A stretch of 64,000 bases of DNA, from assembly GCA_964651785.1 (NCBI GenBank), contig CAZYWJ010000003.1, positions 56,737 to 120,736 on the forward strand, read 5' to 3'. Position numbers and translations under genes: made by a program. Below the pieces are notes generated by a model. The model ran no database searches. It had not been told where the DNA came from and saw nothing but the letters and a program-made list of their open reading frames with translations. Origin of the DNA: JAKVAV01 sp964651785 (GTDB lineage Bacteria; Bacteroidota; Bacteroidia; Flavobacteriales_D; Cryomorphaceae). The stretch's first letter is position 1. The number at the start of each line of letters is the position of its first letter. Positions 34,698-44,357 of this stretch are shown one piece after another.

Positions 34698-36158
34698 TTG
34701 AAAAAAATTGGAGTTATAGGCTCAGGTGTGGCCGGCCTTTCAGCGGCTATCCATTTACAAGCATCAGGACACGAGGTCACCGTTTTCGAAGCGAATGATT
34801 ATGCCGGGGGTAAACTAACGGCGTTTGAACAAGGCGGATATCGCTTTGATGCGGGACCTTCACTTTTTACCATGCCTCAGCTTTTAGATTCCCTCTTTGA
34901 AGTGGCAGGAAAAAACCCACGGGATTATTATGATTTTCAAAAGATCGATCCCGGCTGTCATTATTTGTGGGAAGACGGTACCCGCTTTTCAGCATCGAGC
35001 GATTTGGAGCGCTTTTCAGCGGAAGCTGAAAAAACTTTTGGTGTGCCTAAATCAAAAGTAAAAAAGTACATTGAAGACTCTTTTGAATTGTTTGATATTA
35101 CGGAAGAGGTTTTTCTTAAGAGCTCGCTTCACAAGGCCTCAACCTATTTGAAAGCATCAACGGTTCGCTCATTTGCTCAACTTTATAAAGCTCACCTCTT
35201 CTCTACCATGAATGAGGTCAATGCGAAAAAGCTCAGCCACCCGAAGCTGATTCAATTTTTTAATCGATATGCTACATACAACGGTTCTAATCCCTACAAA
35301 GCACCGGGTACATTGACCGTAGTTCCGACCTTAGAGTTTCGTTGGGGTACCTTTTTGCCGAAAGGCGGAATGCACCAAATCACCCGATCGCTGGTTAGCC
35401 TCGCAAATGACATCGGAGTACAATTTAAGTTTTCTGAAAAAGTAAATAGAATCGAAATCGATGACAACCGTGTGCGAGGTCTTTCGACGGCATCAGGAAA
35501 TTACGACTTTCATTGCGTGGTCAGTAATATGGATGTCATTCCGACTTACAAGAGACTTTTGCCCGAGCACCGTATTCCCGGCAAGGTGGAAAATCAGGAA
35601 CGATCTTCATCGGCATTAATATTTTACTGGGGAATAAAGCAAAAATTTGATCAATTGGGACTTCACAACATTTTCTGGAGTGATGATTATAAAAAGGAGT
35701 TTTCTTTACTTTTCGAGGAAAAAGAAATTGTAGACGACCCTACGGTTTACATTAACATCACTTCAAAATTTGAGAGAAATGATGCACCTGACGGCTGCGA
35801 AAATTGGTTTGTGATGGTGAATGCACCGTACGTAGCAGGACAAGACTGGGCTGAATTGGAAAGCAGAACGAAAAAGAATATTTTGAAGAAGCTTTCACGA
35901 ATGCTCAATACGGATATAGAACCTCTCATCGAAACCGAACGCATTCTCAACCCGCCAAATATTGAAAAGCAAACCTCGGGCTACTTGGGCTCCCTTTACG
36001 GTACCAGTTCGAACGACAAGCTTTCAGCATTTTTGCGCCACCCGAACTTCTCTTCGAAAATAAAAAACTTGTATTTCTGTGGGGGCAGCGTTCATCCGGG
36101 TGGCGGGATTCCATTATGTTTGCTATCAGGAAAGATCGTTGGCGACCTGGTACCATGA
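34698..36158 (+). CDS. crtD: Carotenoid desaturase (CrtD/CrtI family; probably 1-hydroxycarotenoid 3,4-desaturase)
   Basis: The protein has 486 residues. The N-terminal dinucleotide-binding motif GVIGSGVAGLSAAIHL is followed by EANDYAGGKL, and the family C-terminal segment is FCGGSVHPGGGIPLC. It uses FAD and desaturates the carotenoid backbone at the inner membrane. The start is TTG at 34698, with no in-frame ATG near. It overlaps the next gene, a CruF-like hydratase, by 4 bases (ATGA). That pairing is what points to CrtD rather than the phytoene desaturase CrtI. Neither crtB nor crtI nor a cyclase is in the window, so the early pathway must be elsewhere. Confidence 0.82.
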   Translation: MKKIGVIGSGVAGLSAAIHLQASGHEVTVFEANDYAGGKLTAFEQGGYRFDAGPSLFTMPQLLDSLFEVAGKNPRDYYDFQKIDPGCHYLWEDGTRFSASSDLERFSAEAEKTFGVPKSKVKKYIEDSFELFDITEEVFLKSSLHKASTYLKASTVRSFAQLYKAHLFSTMNEVNAKKLSHPKLIQFFNRYATYNGSNPYKAPGTLTVVPTLEFRWGTFLPKGGMHQITRSLVSLANDIGVQFKFSEKVNRIEIDDNRVRGLSTASGNYDFHCVVSNMDVIPTYKRLLPEHRIPGKVENQERSSSALIFYWGIKQKFDQLGLHNIFWSDDYKKEFSLLFEEKEIVDDPTVYINITSKFERNDAPDGCENWFVMVNAPYVAGQDWAELESRTKKNILKKLSRMLNTDIEPLIETERILNPPNIEKQTSGYLGSLYGTSSNDKLSAFLRHPNFSSKIKNLYFCGGSVHPGGGIPLCLLSGKIVGDLVP

Positions 36159-36808
36159 GCAAGAGCAGAACATTAGAACAATTTAAATCAAAAAAAGCGG
36201 GAATCGGGATTCTCATCGTTCTGCACATCGTCGGAGCATTGGGTTTTCTCTCACCCTTATCAGACTGGTTTGTATACCTCACGCCGATCAATCTCATCAT
36301 TACGGCGGGAATGCTTTGGATTGACACCAAACCCCAAGCCAACCATACTTTCCTAATCATTTTTATTATATGGCTCTTTGGTTATGTAATTGAAATCATC
36401 GGGGTTCGTACAGGATTTCCTTTCGGCGACTATTCTTATTCCGAAGTGCTTGGATGGAATTTTTTCGGAGCACCACCATTGATCGGAATCAATTGGTTAA
36501 TAATAATCTGGGGCGGACATTCGATGGCTCGTACTTTTCAGATACCGAAATCGTTCAGATGGTTTGTTACGGCTCTATTGGCAGTCGGTCTCGACTTGGT
36601 CATCGAACCCGTGGCTATCAAATATGAGTTTTGGTATTGGCAATCAGAACTACCGCCTGTTCAAAATTATATTGCCTGGTTTGCAATGGCTGCACTACTG
36701 GCTCTGATTTTCGAAAAATACCCGTTGGTAGCAAAACCACGCCTGGGCGCTACTGCTTTTATCTGCCAATTGCTTTTCTTCGGATTGCTTTACAGCCAAA
36801 TAAATTGA
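36155..36808 (+). CDS. cruF: Carotenoid 1,2-hydratase, CruF type (DUF422)
   Basis: The protein has 217 residues and seven hydrophobic segments. The central part GYVIEIIGVRTGFPFGDYSYSEVLG is the DUF422/CruF signature, and the acidic residue pairs near the membrane surface are kept (GLDLVIEPVAIKYEFWYW). CruF adds water across the C-1,2 double bond of the psi end of lycopene-like carotenoids, the step before CrtD in saproxanthin/myxol-type pigments. The ATG at 36155 overlaps the crtD TGA. It ends 3 bases before the AI-2E family gene, so all three likely share one transcript. Confidence 0.87.
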   Translation: MSKSRTLEQFKSKKAGIGILIVLHIVGALGFLSPLSDWFVYLTPINLIITAGMLWIDTKPQANHTFLIIFIIWLFGYVIEIIGVRTGFPFGDYSYSEVLGWNFFGAPPLIGINWLIIIWGGHSMARTFQIPKSFRWFVTALLAVGLDLVIEPVAIKYEFWYWQSELPPVQNYIAWFAMAALLALIFEKYPLVAKPRLGATAFICQLLFFGLLYSQIN

Positions 36809-36811
36809 GTC

Positions 36812-37906
36812 ATGGAGAAGCGCATTTTGAAAGTACTGGCTATTTTGGCGTTGCTTACCCTCCTGGGTTGGCTGGTTTATCAAGCATCTACCATAATTGT
36901 CTACATTTTGTTGGCCGTTGTAGTGGCTTTGATCGGAAGACCTTTATTCAAGGTTTTGGAAAGAGTACAAATTAAAGGGAGGCATTTGCCTGATTCGCTT
37001 AAAGCGGCGATTACACTCATTGTTATTTTTGGTGTTATTGGCGGACTGCTCTCGGTATTCGTGCCCATGATCGTTGTTGAAGCACAGCTTTTGACCACCA
37101 TAGACCTTGATCAGGTAAAAGAAGCAATGAGCCCCGGTTTAAATTGGTTTAATCGTATGGTCGATCGAATCAATTTGGATCCCGATGCCAAAGTAGACCA
37201 AAACAACCTAATTCAGCACATTTTCGATAGTTTGGATATCAAAGCTTTTCCCTCGTTTTTAAACACGATTGTATCAACTCTCGGAAACCTTCTCATTGCC
37301 ATTTTTTCCGTTGCTTTTATGTCGTTTTTCTTTTTAAAAGATAAGGATTTGCTAACCGATGTTGTAATGAAACTCGTACCGGGATCCAAAGAGATTAGAG
37401 TGAAAAACATTTTGAGGAATACTCGAAGTACCCTATCGCGTTATTTTTTGGGATTGCTCATTCAGGTCATTGCAGTTACAATTTGTGTCTTTATCGGATT
37501 ACAAATCGCCGGAGTTGAGAATGCGTTGCTCATAGCGGTATTTTCCGGTATAGTGAACCTTGTACCCTACTTAGGTCCTTGGATCGGGGCATCATTCGGC
37601 ATCTTTATATTAGTTGCAAATAATATTGATGCCAATTTTTTAGAGGTTATTGAACCAAAAATCATCGGACTACTGATTGTATTCGCTTCTACCCAGATGA
37701 TTGATAATTATGTTTTTCAACCTGCCATTTTTTCTAACAGCATCAATGCAAATCCTTTAGAAATTTTCATTGTGATTTTGGTGGCAGGTAGCCTCGGTGG
37801 AGTAGGCGGCATGATCGCAGCCATTCCCGTTTATTCTTTTATCCGAATCGTTTTCACCGAAATGAATCGTGAATTCGGCTGGCTGGAACGTATCAAAGAG
37901 CGCTAA
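36812..37906 (+). CDS. AI-2E/PerM family membrane protein
   Basis: The protein has 364 residues with two N-terminal hydrophobic segments, a hydrophilic region and at least four C-terminal helices. The part FSGIVNLVPYLGPWIGASFGIFIL and GSLGGVGGMIAAIPVYSFIRIV are strong marks of the family once named after AI-2 export. In general its members are now thought of as permeases or antiporters for varied substrates. It follows cruF by 3 bases; a link to carotenoid function is not implied. A near-perfect hairpin follows the stop codon. Confidence 0.9.
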   Translation: MEKRILKVLAILALLTLLGWLVYQASTIIVYILLAVVVALIGRPLFKVLERVQIKGRHLPDSLKAAITLIVIFGVIGGLLSVFVPMIVVEAQLLTTIDLDQVKEAMSPGLNWFNRMVDRINLDPDAKVDQNNLIQHIFDSLDIKAFPSFLNTIVSTLGNLLIAIFSVAFMSFFFLKDKDLLTDVVMKLVPGSKEIRVKNILRNTRSTLSRYFLGLLIQVIAVTICVFIGLQIAGVENALLIAVFSGIVNLVPYLGPWIGASFGIFILVANNIDANFLEVIEPKIIGLLIVFASTQMIDNYVFQPAIFSNSINANPLEIFIVILVAGSLGGVGGMIAAIPVYSFIRIVFTEMNREFGWLERIKER

Positions 37907-38296
37907 GATCAGGTATGAAGGTGCTTAAAACTCAAAAGCTCTTCACGCTTGAAGAGCTTTCGAGGCTATGAAACAGAAAAACTATCTTGGAAAACTCAGA
38001 GACTAAATTTAGAGTGAGACGATGAAAGAATGATAAGGAGGTAGTCCCCGATTTTTTTCCAAGTAATCCAAATATATAAGAATCTTTTCATTTTCGCAAT
38101 GGAAACCAGGGTAATATTTTCGATCAGCCTTTTATTTCCATCGATCAATAACGACTTTTTCAGGATTTAAAAAGGCGACCCTTGTTTTTTTGATCTGCCA
38201 TCCGGTATATATTTAACCAATTGACTCAACCATATATCTCATTCGATTTGATGCCTTTTTTCTATATTCGGGCCGCATATTCCGTAAGCCATCTGA
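37907..38296. other. Non-coding stretch of about 390 bases
   Basis: It begins with a hairpin (37935-37960) and is AT-rich after that. A TATATTCG box at 38263-38270, one base from TAnnTTTG, lies 26 bases before the DPP IV start and may be its promoter. No gene or RNA was recognised. Confidence 0.45.
37935..37960 (+). terminator. Hairpin after the AI-2E/PerM gene
   Basis: A perfect 10-bp stem (37935-37944 with 37951-37960) with a 6-base loop, ending in only three T, lies 28 bases after the stop. It is a plausible but weak terminator. Confidence 0.6.
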
Positions 38297-40546
38297 ATGA
38301 AGAAGTCTACCTGTCTCATTACCTTTTCCTTACTTATTCTTACCGCCTTCGGGCAAAAACCAATTACACTGGAAGATATTTGGAAGTCCGGTGAATTTCG
38401 ACCTAAATATATTTCCGGGGTAAGAAGTATGGATGATGGATTGCACTACACTAGTTTGGTGAGAGACGATGGGGTTCATATAGTGAAATACGCCTATAAA
38501 TCCGGGGATGCAGTTGATACGCTGGTTTCGTCAAATAACCTTTCTCACGAAGGTGAAAACATTCGTTTTTCAGATTATAGCTTTACATCTGATGAGAGCA
38601 AACTTCTTTTGGCTACGGATCAGGAGAGCATCTATCGCCGTTCCTCGAAAGCAAATTACTTCATTTATACGATCGATTCCGGTAAACTAGAACCAATAAC
38701 CGATTTCAGTAAAGGCAAACAACAATTGGCAGCTCTTTCGCCCATCGAAAACAAGGTGGCTTTCGTTAGGAACAACAATATATTTATCTACAACCTAGAA
38801 ACGGAGAATGAAGTGCAAGTCACTTCCGACGGAAAAGACGATGAGATAATTAACGGAGCGGTTGATTGGGTTTACGAAGAGGAATTCAGCTTTCATCGGG
38901 GATTCTATTGGTCTCCTGAAGGTGATCAAATTGCATACTACCGATTTGATGAATCGGAGGTACCGAAATTTAACATGCCGATATATTCGGGCCTCTATCC
39001 GGCTGATTTTGAATTTAAGTACCCGAAAGCCGGTGAGAAAAATTCACACGTGCAGGTATTCGTATATGATTTAGCAAAAGCTGCATCAGCAGAAGTAGAT
39101 GTAAACGCTAATTCGGAGCAGTACATTCCACGCATCAAGTGGACGGAAGAAGATGATGAACTGGCCATCATGCGAATGAATCGCCATCAAAACAACTTGG
39201 AGTTTTTGCTGGCATCAACGGATAATGTTTCATCAGGAAAAATTCCGACTGAAACCATTTACCAAGAAGAAAGCGAGACCTACATTGAAGTAAATGACAA
39301 TCTGCTCTTTACCGAAGACGGAAATTACTTTTTTTGGAATAGCGAGAAAGATGGCTTTAATCATATCTACCTCTACACTACTGAGGGTGAGGAAGTGGCT
39401 CAATTGACCAAAGGTCCTTGGGATGTGGTGGAATTTTACGGTGTAGATCAATCGGATGGGAAAATTTTCTTTTCTGCCGCCACGGAGGGTCCGCTTGAAC
39501 GCGCGATCTACAGCGCTGACTATAAAGAGGCCATAAGAAACTTCAAAAAATCCGGCAAAGCCTCCATTCCCGAAAAGGACAACAAAAAACAGTTGAATAG
39601 GCTCACGGATAATTCAAATATGAATGACGCAGCTTTTTCTTCCGGTTTCGAATACTTTATTAATTACCAATCAGGCGCCGAACTCCCTTATCAAATTGCA
39701 CTGTATACCAGCGAAGGAAAGCATGTACGCGATTTGGAGATGAACGAAGCGCTGAAGAAAAAATTAGCTGAGCGAAATCTCAACCCGAAAGAATTCGGAA
39801 CATTCGAAAATGAAAGCGGCGAGTCGCTTAACTATTGGATGATCAAGCCACCCGATTTTGATGAGAATAAGCAGTATCCGGTCATGTTTATGGTCTACGG
39901 CGGGCCCGGTAAAAACGAAGTGTCAAAATCTTGGGGAGGAAGCAATTATTTCTGGCATCAACTATTGGCACAGCAAGGGATAGTTGTCATTTCCGTAGAT
40001 CCGCGCGGCACCATGTATCGCGGTCGAGACTTTAAACACAGCACCTACATGGAGTTGGGTAAATTGGAAACGGAAGATTTGATTTCTGCTGCTAAATATT
40101 TCGGAGGCAAAGATTTTATCGATGAAAATAGGGTTGGAATAATGGGTTGGAGCTACGGTGGCTATATGAGTTCACTTGCTATCACCAAGGGTCACGAGTA
40201 TTTTAATTTGGCCATAGCCGTGGCACCCGTTACCAATTGGCGTTTCTACGACTCCATTTATACGGAGCGCTTTATGCGCACGCCGCAGGAAAATGCTTCC
40301 GGTTACGATGATAATTCGCCCATTAATTTTGTGGATCAGTTAGAAGGTGACTATTTACTTGTTCACGGTTCTGCCGATGACAATGTGCATTTACAAAATA
40401 CCATGGAAATGGTTGAGGCTCTGGTACAAGCCGACAAACAATTCGATTTATTTATTTATCCCGATAAAAATCACGGTATTTACGGCGGTAATACTCGCTA
40501 CCACCTATACACCAAGATGACTGATTTCATTTTGGAAAATCTATAA
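38297..40546 (+). CDS. Dipeptidyl peptidase IV (S9 family)
   Basis: The protein has 749 residues. A signal peptide (cleaved after TAFGQ) suggests a periplasmic or outer-membrane place. It has an N-terminal beta-propeller, with the glutamate motif DWVYEEEF that binds the substrate N-terminus, and a C-terminal alpha/beta hydrolase. The nucleophile is Ser619 in GWSYGGYMSS, the aspartate lies in GSADDNVH and the histidine is His726 in PDKNHGIYGG. It removes Xaa-Pro or Xaa-Ala dipeptides from the N-terminus of peptides. Two peptide transporters follow within 16 bases each, so it probably feeds them with dipeptides. Confidence 0.95.
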   Translation: MKKSTCLITFSLLILTAFGQKPITLEDIWKSGEFRPKYISGVRSMDDGLHYTSLVRDDGVHIVKYAYKSGDAVDTLVSSNNLSHEGENIRFSDYSFTSDESKLLLATDQESIYRRSSKANYFIYTIDSGKLEPITDFSKGKQQLAALSPIENKVAFVRNNNIFIYNLETENEVQVTSDGKDDEIINGAVDWVYEEEFSFHRGFYWSPEGDQIAYYRFDESEVPKFNMPIYSGLYPADFEFKYPKAGEKNSHVQVFVYDLAKAASAEVDVNANSEQYIPRIKWTEEDDELAIMRMNRHQNNLEFLLASTDNVSSGKIPTETIYQEESETYIEVNDNLLFTEDGNYFFWNSEKDGFNHIYLYTTEGEEVAQLTKGPWDVVEFYGVDQSDGKIFFSAATEGPLERAIYSADYKEAIRNFKKSGKASIPEKDNKKQLNRLTDNSNMNDAAFSSGFEYFINYQSGAELPYQIALYTSEGKHVRDLEMNEALKKKLAERNLNPKEFGTFENESGESLNYWMIKPPDFDENKQYPVMFMVYGGPGKNEVSKSWGGSNYFWHQLLAQQGIVVISVDPRGTMYRGRDFKHSTYMELGKLETEDLISAAKYFGGKDFIDENRVGIMGWSYGGYMSSLAITKGHEYFNLAIAVAPVTNWRFYDSIYTERFMRTPQENASGYDDNSPINFVDQLEGDYLLVHGSADDNVHLQNTMEMVEALVQADKQFDLFIYPDKNHGIYGGNTRYHLYTKMTDFILENL

Positions 40547-40561
40547 GCAAACCTGAAGAAT

Positions 40562-41965
40562 ATGTTAGAACAGGAATCAAGCACAATTAATAGGGAAGAA
40601 TTGTGGGGACATCCCAAAGGCCTTTATATTTTGTTCTTTACAGAGCTTTGGGAACGTTTTTCTTATTACGGTATGCGTGCCATTTTGGTGCTCTACCTCA
40701 TCTCTGCCATGACAGGTGACAATCCGGGATACGGTTGGGATGAAAGCGACGCCTTGTCATTATATGGGTGGTATACCATGCTTGTTTACGTTATGTCTAT
40801 CCCCGGCGGGATCATTGCTGATCGGTACTGGGGACAGAAAAAAACGGTCCTCATCGGAGGCCTCCTGCTTTGTGCAGGTCACGGAATACTGGCCGTTGAC
40901 AGCATATATGCTTTCTACGCGGGTCTGGCATTAATCGTACTTGGCGTCGGGGGATTGAAGCCAAATATTTCAACGATGGTCGGGGGTCTATACCCTCCCG
41001 GAGACGAACGAAGAGACAAAGGATTTACCATTTTTTACATAGGGATTAATATCGGCGCATTCTTCTCTGCTCTGGTTGTAGGGTATTTAGGTGAAAATTA
41101 CGGTTGGCACTACGGTTTCGGGCTGGCAGGTATCGGTATGTTGGTTGGTCAGGCAGTCTTTATGTGGGGACGAAAATTCTTGAAAGGTGTAGGAGAAAAT
41201 ACCACTAGCCTTTCTCCCGCCGAACAGGAGGCGAAAAAGCAACCTCTTAATTCAGTAGAAAAAGACCGAATGAAAGTGATGTTTATTTCATTTGCTTTAA
41301 TCATTGTTTTCTGGGGGTCTTTTGAACAAGCAGGTGGTTTGATGAATATTTACGCAGAACAGAAAACGGATCGCTTTTTAGAGTTTTTTAGTTTCACCGT
41401 ACCGGCCTCGTGGTTCCAATCGGTTAATGCTTTTTTCATCATCACCTTGGGTGTGCCGATTGCCTCTTTTTGGATTTGGTGGCAACATAAAGGCAAAGAG
41501 CCATCGTCCTTGTTTAAAATGGCGATAGGCGTAATCATTATGGGATGGGGGTTTCTCTTTATGACCGCTGCATCTCTTCAATTTGAAGCGGAGGGTTCTT
41601 CAGCCATGTATTGGCTCATTCTCGCTTATTTATTCCATACCGTTGGAGAGCTCTGTGCATCTCCGGTGGCGCTGTCCTTCATCACTAAACTGGCTCCTCT
41701 CAAGTATGCCTCATTTATGATGGGAGCTTATTTCGCCGCTACCGGTATTGGAAATAAGTTGGCAGGCCTCTTGGGCGAATGGTCACAATCAGCAGGTGAG
41801 TTGGAGATTTTTACGGGTATTGCCATTTTCTGTACGTTGGTCGGTTTGCTTGTTTTGGCTCTTTTAAAACCATTGAAGAGACTTACGCATGGCGCCGAAC
41901 AAGGCGAAGTAGATGAACCTTTGGAACAAGAGCCGTTCGAACTGGCGGATGAAAAGATTAATTAA
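40562..41965 (+). CDS. POT family peptide:proton symporter (first copy)
   Basis: The protein has 467 residues, 12-14 membrane helices, major facilitator fold. The helix 1 signature ELWERFSYYGMRAILVLYL holds the ExxER motif of the proton-coupled peptide transporters, and FTIFYIGINIGAFFSALVVGYLG is the PTR2 signature of helix 5. It imports di- and tripeptides with protons. It lies 15 bases after DPP IV and 16 bases before a second POT gene. The C-terminus ends in a long acidic tail (GEVDEPLEQEPFEL). Confidence 0.95.
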   Translation: MLEQESSTINREELWGHPKGLYILFFTELWERFSYYGMRAILVLYLISAMTGDNPGYGWDESDALSLYGWYTMLVYVMSIPGGIIADRYWGQKKTVLIGGLLLCAGHGILAVDSIYAFYAGLALIVLGVGGLKPNISTMVGGLYPPGDERRDKGFTIFYIGINIGAFFSALVVGYLGENYGWHYGFGLAGIGMLVGQAVFMWGRKFLKGVGENTTSLSPAEQEAKKQPLNSVEKDRMKVMFISFALIIVFWGSFEQAGGLMNIYAEQKTDRFLEFFSFTVPASWFQSVNAFFIITLGVPIASFWIWWQHKGKEPSSLFKMAIGVIIMGWGFLFMTAASLQFEAEGSSAMYWLILAYLFHTVGELCASPVALSFITKLAPLKYASFMMGAYFAATGIGNKLAGLLGEWSQSAGELEIFTGIAIFCTLVGLLVLALLKPLKRLTHGAEQGEVDEPLEQEPFELADEKIN

Positions 41966-41981
41966 TTAAGCGTTTCCGGTT

Positions 41982-43586
41982 ATGGATTTAACACTCCAAA
42001 TACTCATTGTCGGTTGGATATTTGTACTGCTCTGGGTCCCTTTTATCATTCTTACCAACCGCAAAACTCACCCTGCTGCTCTATTTGTTCTATTTGGAGC
42101 AGAAATGTGGGAACGCTTTTCATACTACGGTATGAGAGCCTTACTTACGCTTTATATGGCCAAAGTTCTTTTTATTGACCTTGGTCAACAACTGGCAGAT
42201 GCAAAGGCTTTGGCTATTTATGGGTCATATACATCCATGGTTTATTTGTTTCCCGTGGTAGGAGGATTAGTTGCTGATCGAATTTTCGGTTTTCGAAAGA
42301 CCATTCTATTCGGTGGTGTATTGATGATGTTGGGTCATTTTACCTTAGCATTGGAAGACAGCATACTGCCCGGAAGTCTCGCCGTATTCTTTCTGGCACT
42401 TTCGCTCATCATCGTGGGGAATGCATATTTCAAACCCAATATTTCAAGCTTTCTCGGTGAGTTTTACACGAAGGATGATCCGAGGAAGGATGGAGCTTTT
42501 ACCATTTTTTATATGGGTGTCAATATTGGCGCATTCTTGTCAACACTCACTTGCGGTTACGTCGGGGAACAAATCAATTGGCACTACGGCTTCGGGCTGG
42601 CCGGAATTGGTATGGGGTTGGGATTAATAACTTTTATGATCCTTGGTCCTAAACTTTTTGGTCAAAAAGGTTTGAAGCCTGACCCTTCAGGTGAAATCAA
42701 AAAAATCTCATCCCTGCCTGCGATTCCTTTCGTATATATTGCCTCCTTTCTATTCGTTCCGGTTTGTGCTTTGCTTCTGAATTACGGAAATGTGATGGCC
42801 ACTGCTTTGATAATCATTTCAGTTTCTATTTTGGCCTACTTGATATGGTATGGTTTTCAAGCTGTGGCAAAGGATAAGGATCCCGAGAGTACGGAAGGAA
42901 AAATTGAAGGTCAACGAATTTGGGTGGTCGCGGTCTTATTTGTTTTTCACGCAGTCTTTTGGGCCCTTTTTGAACAAGCCGGCGGATCAATTACATTGTT
43001 TACCGATAGAAATGTTGATCGAGTGATTTTCGGAAACGAAATTCCCGCATCAATTTTTCAAAGCCTGAACCCTTTGTACATTATGTTACTCGCTCCCGTG
43101 TTTTCCTGGATGTGGCTCCGGCTTAATAAAAGAGATAAAGAACCCAGTACACCGATGAAATTTGTTTTAGGTCTCACCCAATTAGGATTAGGTTTTGCAG
43201 TGATCGTCATCGGGGCTAAATTTTTCGGAACTGCAGGAATGATGCCCGTCCTGTTCTTGTTCATTATGTACCTGTTACACACGACGGGAGAACTTAGCTT
43301 GTCACCGGTCGGATTATCAATGATTACAAAGTTGTCTCCCGGTAAAATTGTCGGTTTTGTAATGGGGGCGTGGTTTTTATCAATCGCCTTGGCGAACAAA
43401 ATTGCGGGAGAAATCGGAAAACTTACCGCTAGCGAAGACATCCCCGTTGATGCTGATGCAACGGAAACTTTAGCGGTTTATACCTCTACCTATCTCAATT
43501 GGGGAGTTTATGTTGTCCTTGGCGCTGCGCTTATCCTTCTCTTACTGGTTCCGAAATTGAAGAGTTGGATGAATGGAATCCATTAA
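41982..43586 (+). CDS. POT family peptide:proton symporter (second copy)
   Basis: The protein has 534 residues of the same family as its upstream neighbour, with EMWERFSYYGMRALLTLYM and FTIFYMGVNIGAFLSTLTCGYVG. It has extra membrane segments in the middle part (about residues 230-290) and is clearly a distinct paralogue rather than a recent copy. A differing peptide preference is likely but unproven. It is in one row with DPP IV and the first POT gene, followed about 100 bases later by a thioredoxin-like protein. Confidence 0.94.
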   Translation: MDLTLQILIVGWIFVLLWVPFIILTNRKTHPAALFVLFGAEMWERFSYYGMRALLTLYMAKVLFIDLGQQLADAKALAIYGSYTSMVYLFPVVGGLVADRIFGFRKTILFGGVLMMLGHFTLALEDSILPGSLAVFFLALSLIIVGNAYFKPNISSFLGEFYTKDDPRKDGAFTIFYMGVNIGAFLSTLTCGYVGEQINWHYGFGLAGIGMGLGLITFMILGPKLFGQKGLKPDPSGEIKKISSLPAIPFVYIASFLFVPVCALLLNYGNVMATALIIISVSILAYLIWYGFQAVAKDKDPESTEGKIEGQRIWVVAVLFVFHAVFWALFEQAGGSITLFTDRNVDRVIFGNEIPASIFQSLNPLYIMLLAPVFSWMWLRLNKRDKEPSTPMKFVLGLTQLGLGFAVIVIGAKFFGTAGMMPVLFLFIMYLLHTTGELSLSPVGLSMITKLSPGKIVGFVMGAWFLSIALANKIAGEIGKLTASEDIPVDADATETLAVYTSTYLNWGVYVVLGAALILLLLVPKLKSWMNGIH

Positions 43587-43688
43587 CCGGTGGATCCATT
43601 GACATACTGCGCATTAAAAGCTCATTTTCTGAAAGACGAGGAAAGGCATTATCTTTGTTCAACCGACATTGAAAAAACCTACACTTTC

Positions 43689-44225
43689 ATGAAAAAGATA
43701 TTGATCGCGACTTGCTTCTTACTCTCTTGCCACATTATAACTGCTCAGGAAGATACTCCTCATATCAATTGGATCACTTGGGAAGAGGCTGAGAAGAAAA
43801 TGGCCGAAGAACCCAAGAAGGTTTTAGTCGACGTCTATACGCAGTGGTGCGGACCGTGTAAAATGATGAATAAAACCACTTTTCAAGATCCTACGGTCGT
43901 CAACTATGTGAATGAGCATTATTACGCAATAAAATTTGATGCGGAAGGTCCTGAGACAGTAGAGTTCAAAGGAACGACCTTTAAAAATGAAGGCTATGAT
44001 CCGAACAAGAGCGGACGAAACAGCACCCATGATTTAACCAGAGCCATAGCCCCGGTGAATGGTAGAATCGCGTACCCCACTATCGTTTACATGAATGAGG
44101 ATTTCCAAATTGTTACTCCTGTCCAAGGTTTTCAGCGTACCGCTCAGATAATGCCCATTCTTTCATTTATAGCCGAGGAGGCATATAAAGATCAAACCTT
44201 TGAAGAATACACATCCGGCAACTGA
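43689..44225 (+). CDS. Exported thioredoxin-like protein
   Basis: The protein has 178 residues from the ATG at 43689, which begins a clear signal peptide (ILIATCFLLSCHIITAQ). The thioredoxin fold carries the redox motif VYTQWCGPCKMM. It should act in the periplasm as a disulfide reductase or isomerase. An upstream in-frame start (43590) would hide the signal peptide and is not favoured. It is the last of the row DPP IV-POT-POT; disulfide care of secreted peptidases is a possible link but remains inference. Confidence 0.85.
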   Translation: MKKILIATCFLLSCHIITAQEDTPHINWITWEEAEKKMAEEPKKVLVDVYTQWCGPCKMMNKTTFQDPTVVNYVNEHYYAIKFDAEGPETVEFKGTTFKNEGYDPNKSGRNSTHDLTRAIAPVNGRIAYPTIVYMNEDFQIVTPVQGFQRTAQIMPILSFIAEEAYKDQTFEEYTSGN

Positions 44226-44311
44226 AGCAGCCGGTTGATAACTTATCTTAAAATTAAAATATCCTTGAGTGGAACTACGAGAACAATAGCCTCCTTACGG
44301 CTGTTTTCACG

Positions 44312-44319
44312 TATATTTG
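44312..44319 (+). promoter_or_regulatory. Candidate -7 box of gltA
   Basis: TATATTTG matches TAnnTTTG and lies 38 bases before the gltA ATG. The -33 part is not clear. Confidence 0.5.
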
Positions 44320-44357
44320 AACTCCATTTCCTAAACTAAAAAAAGACAAGCCATAAA

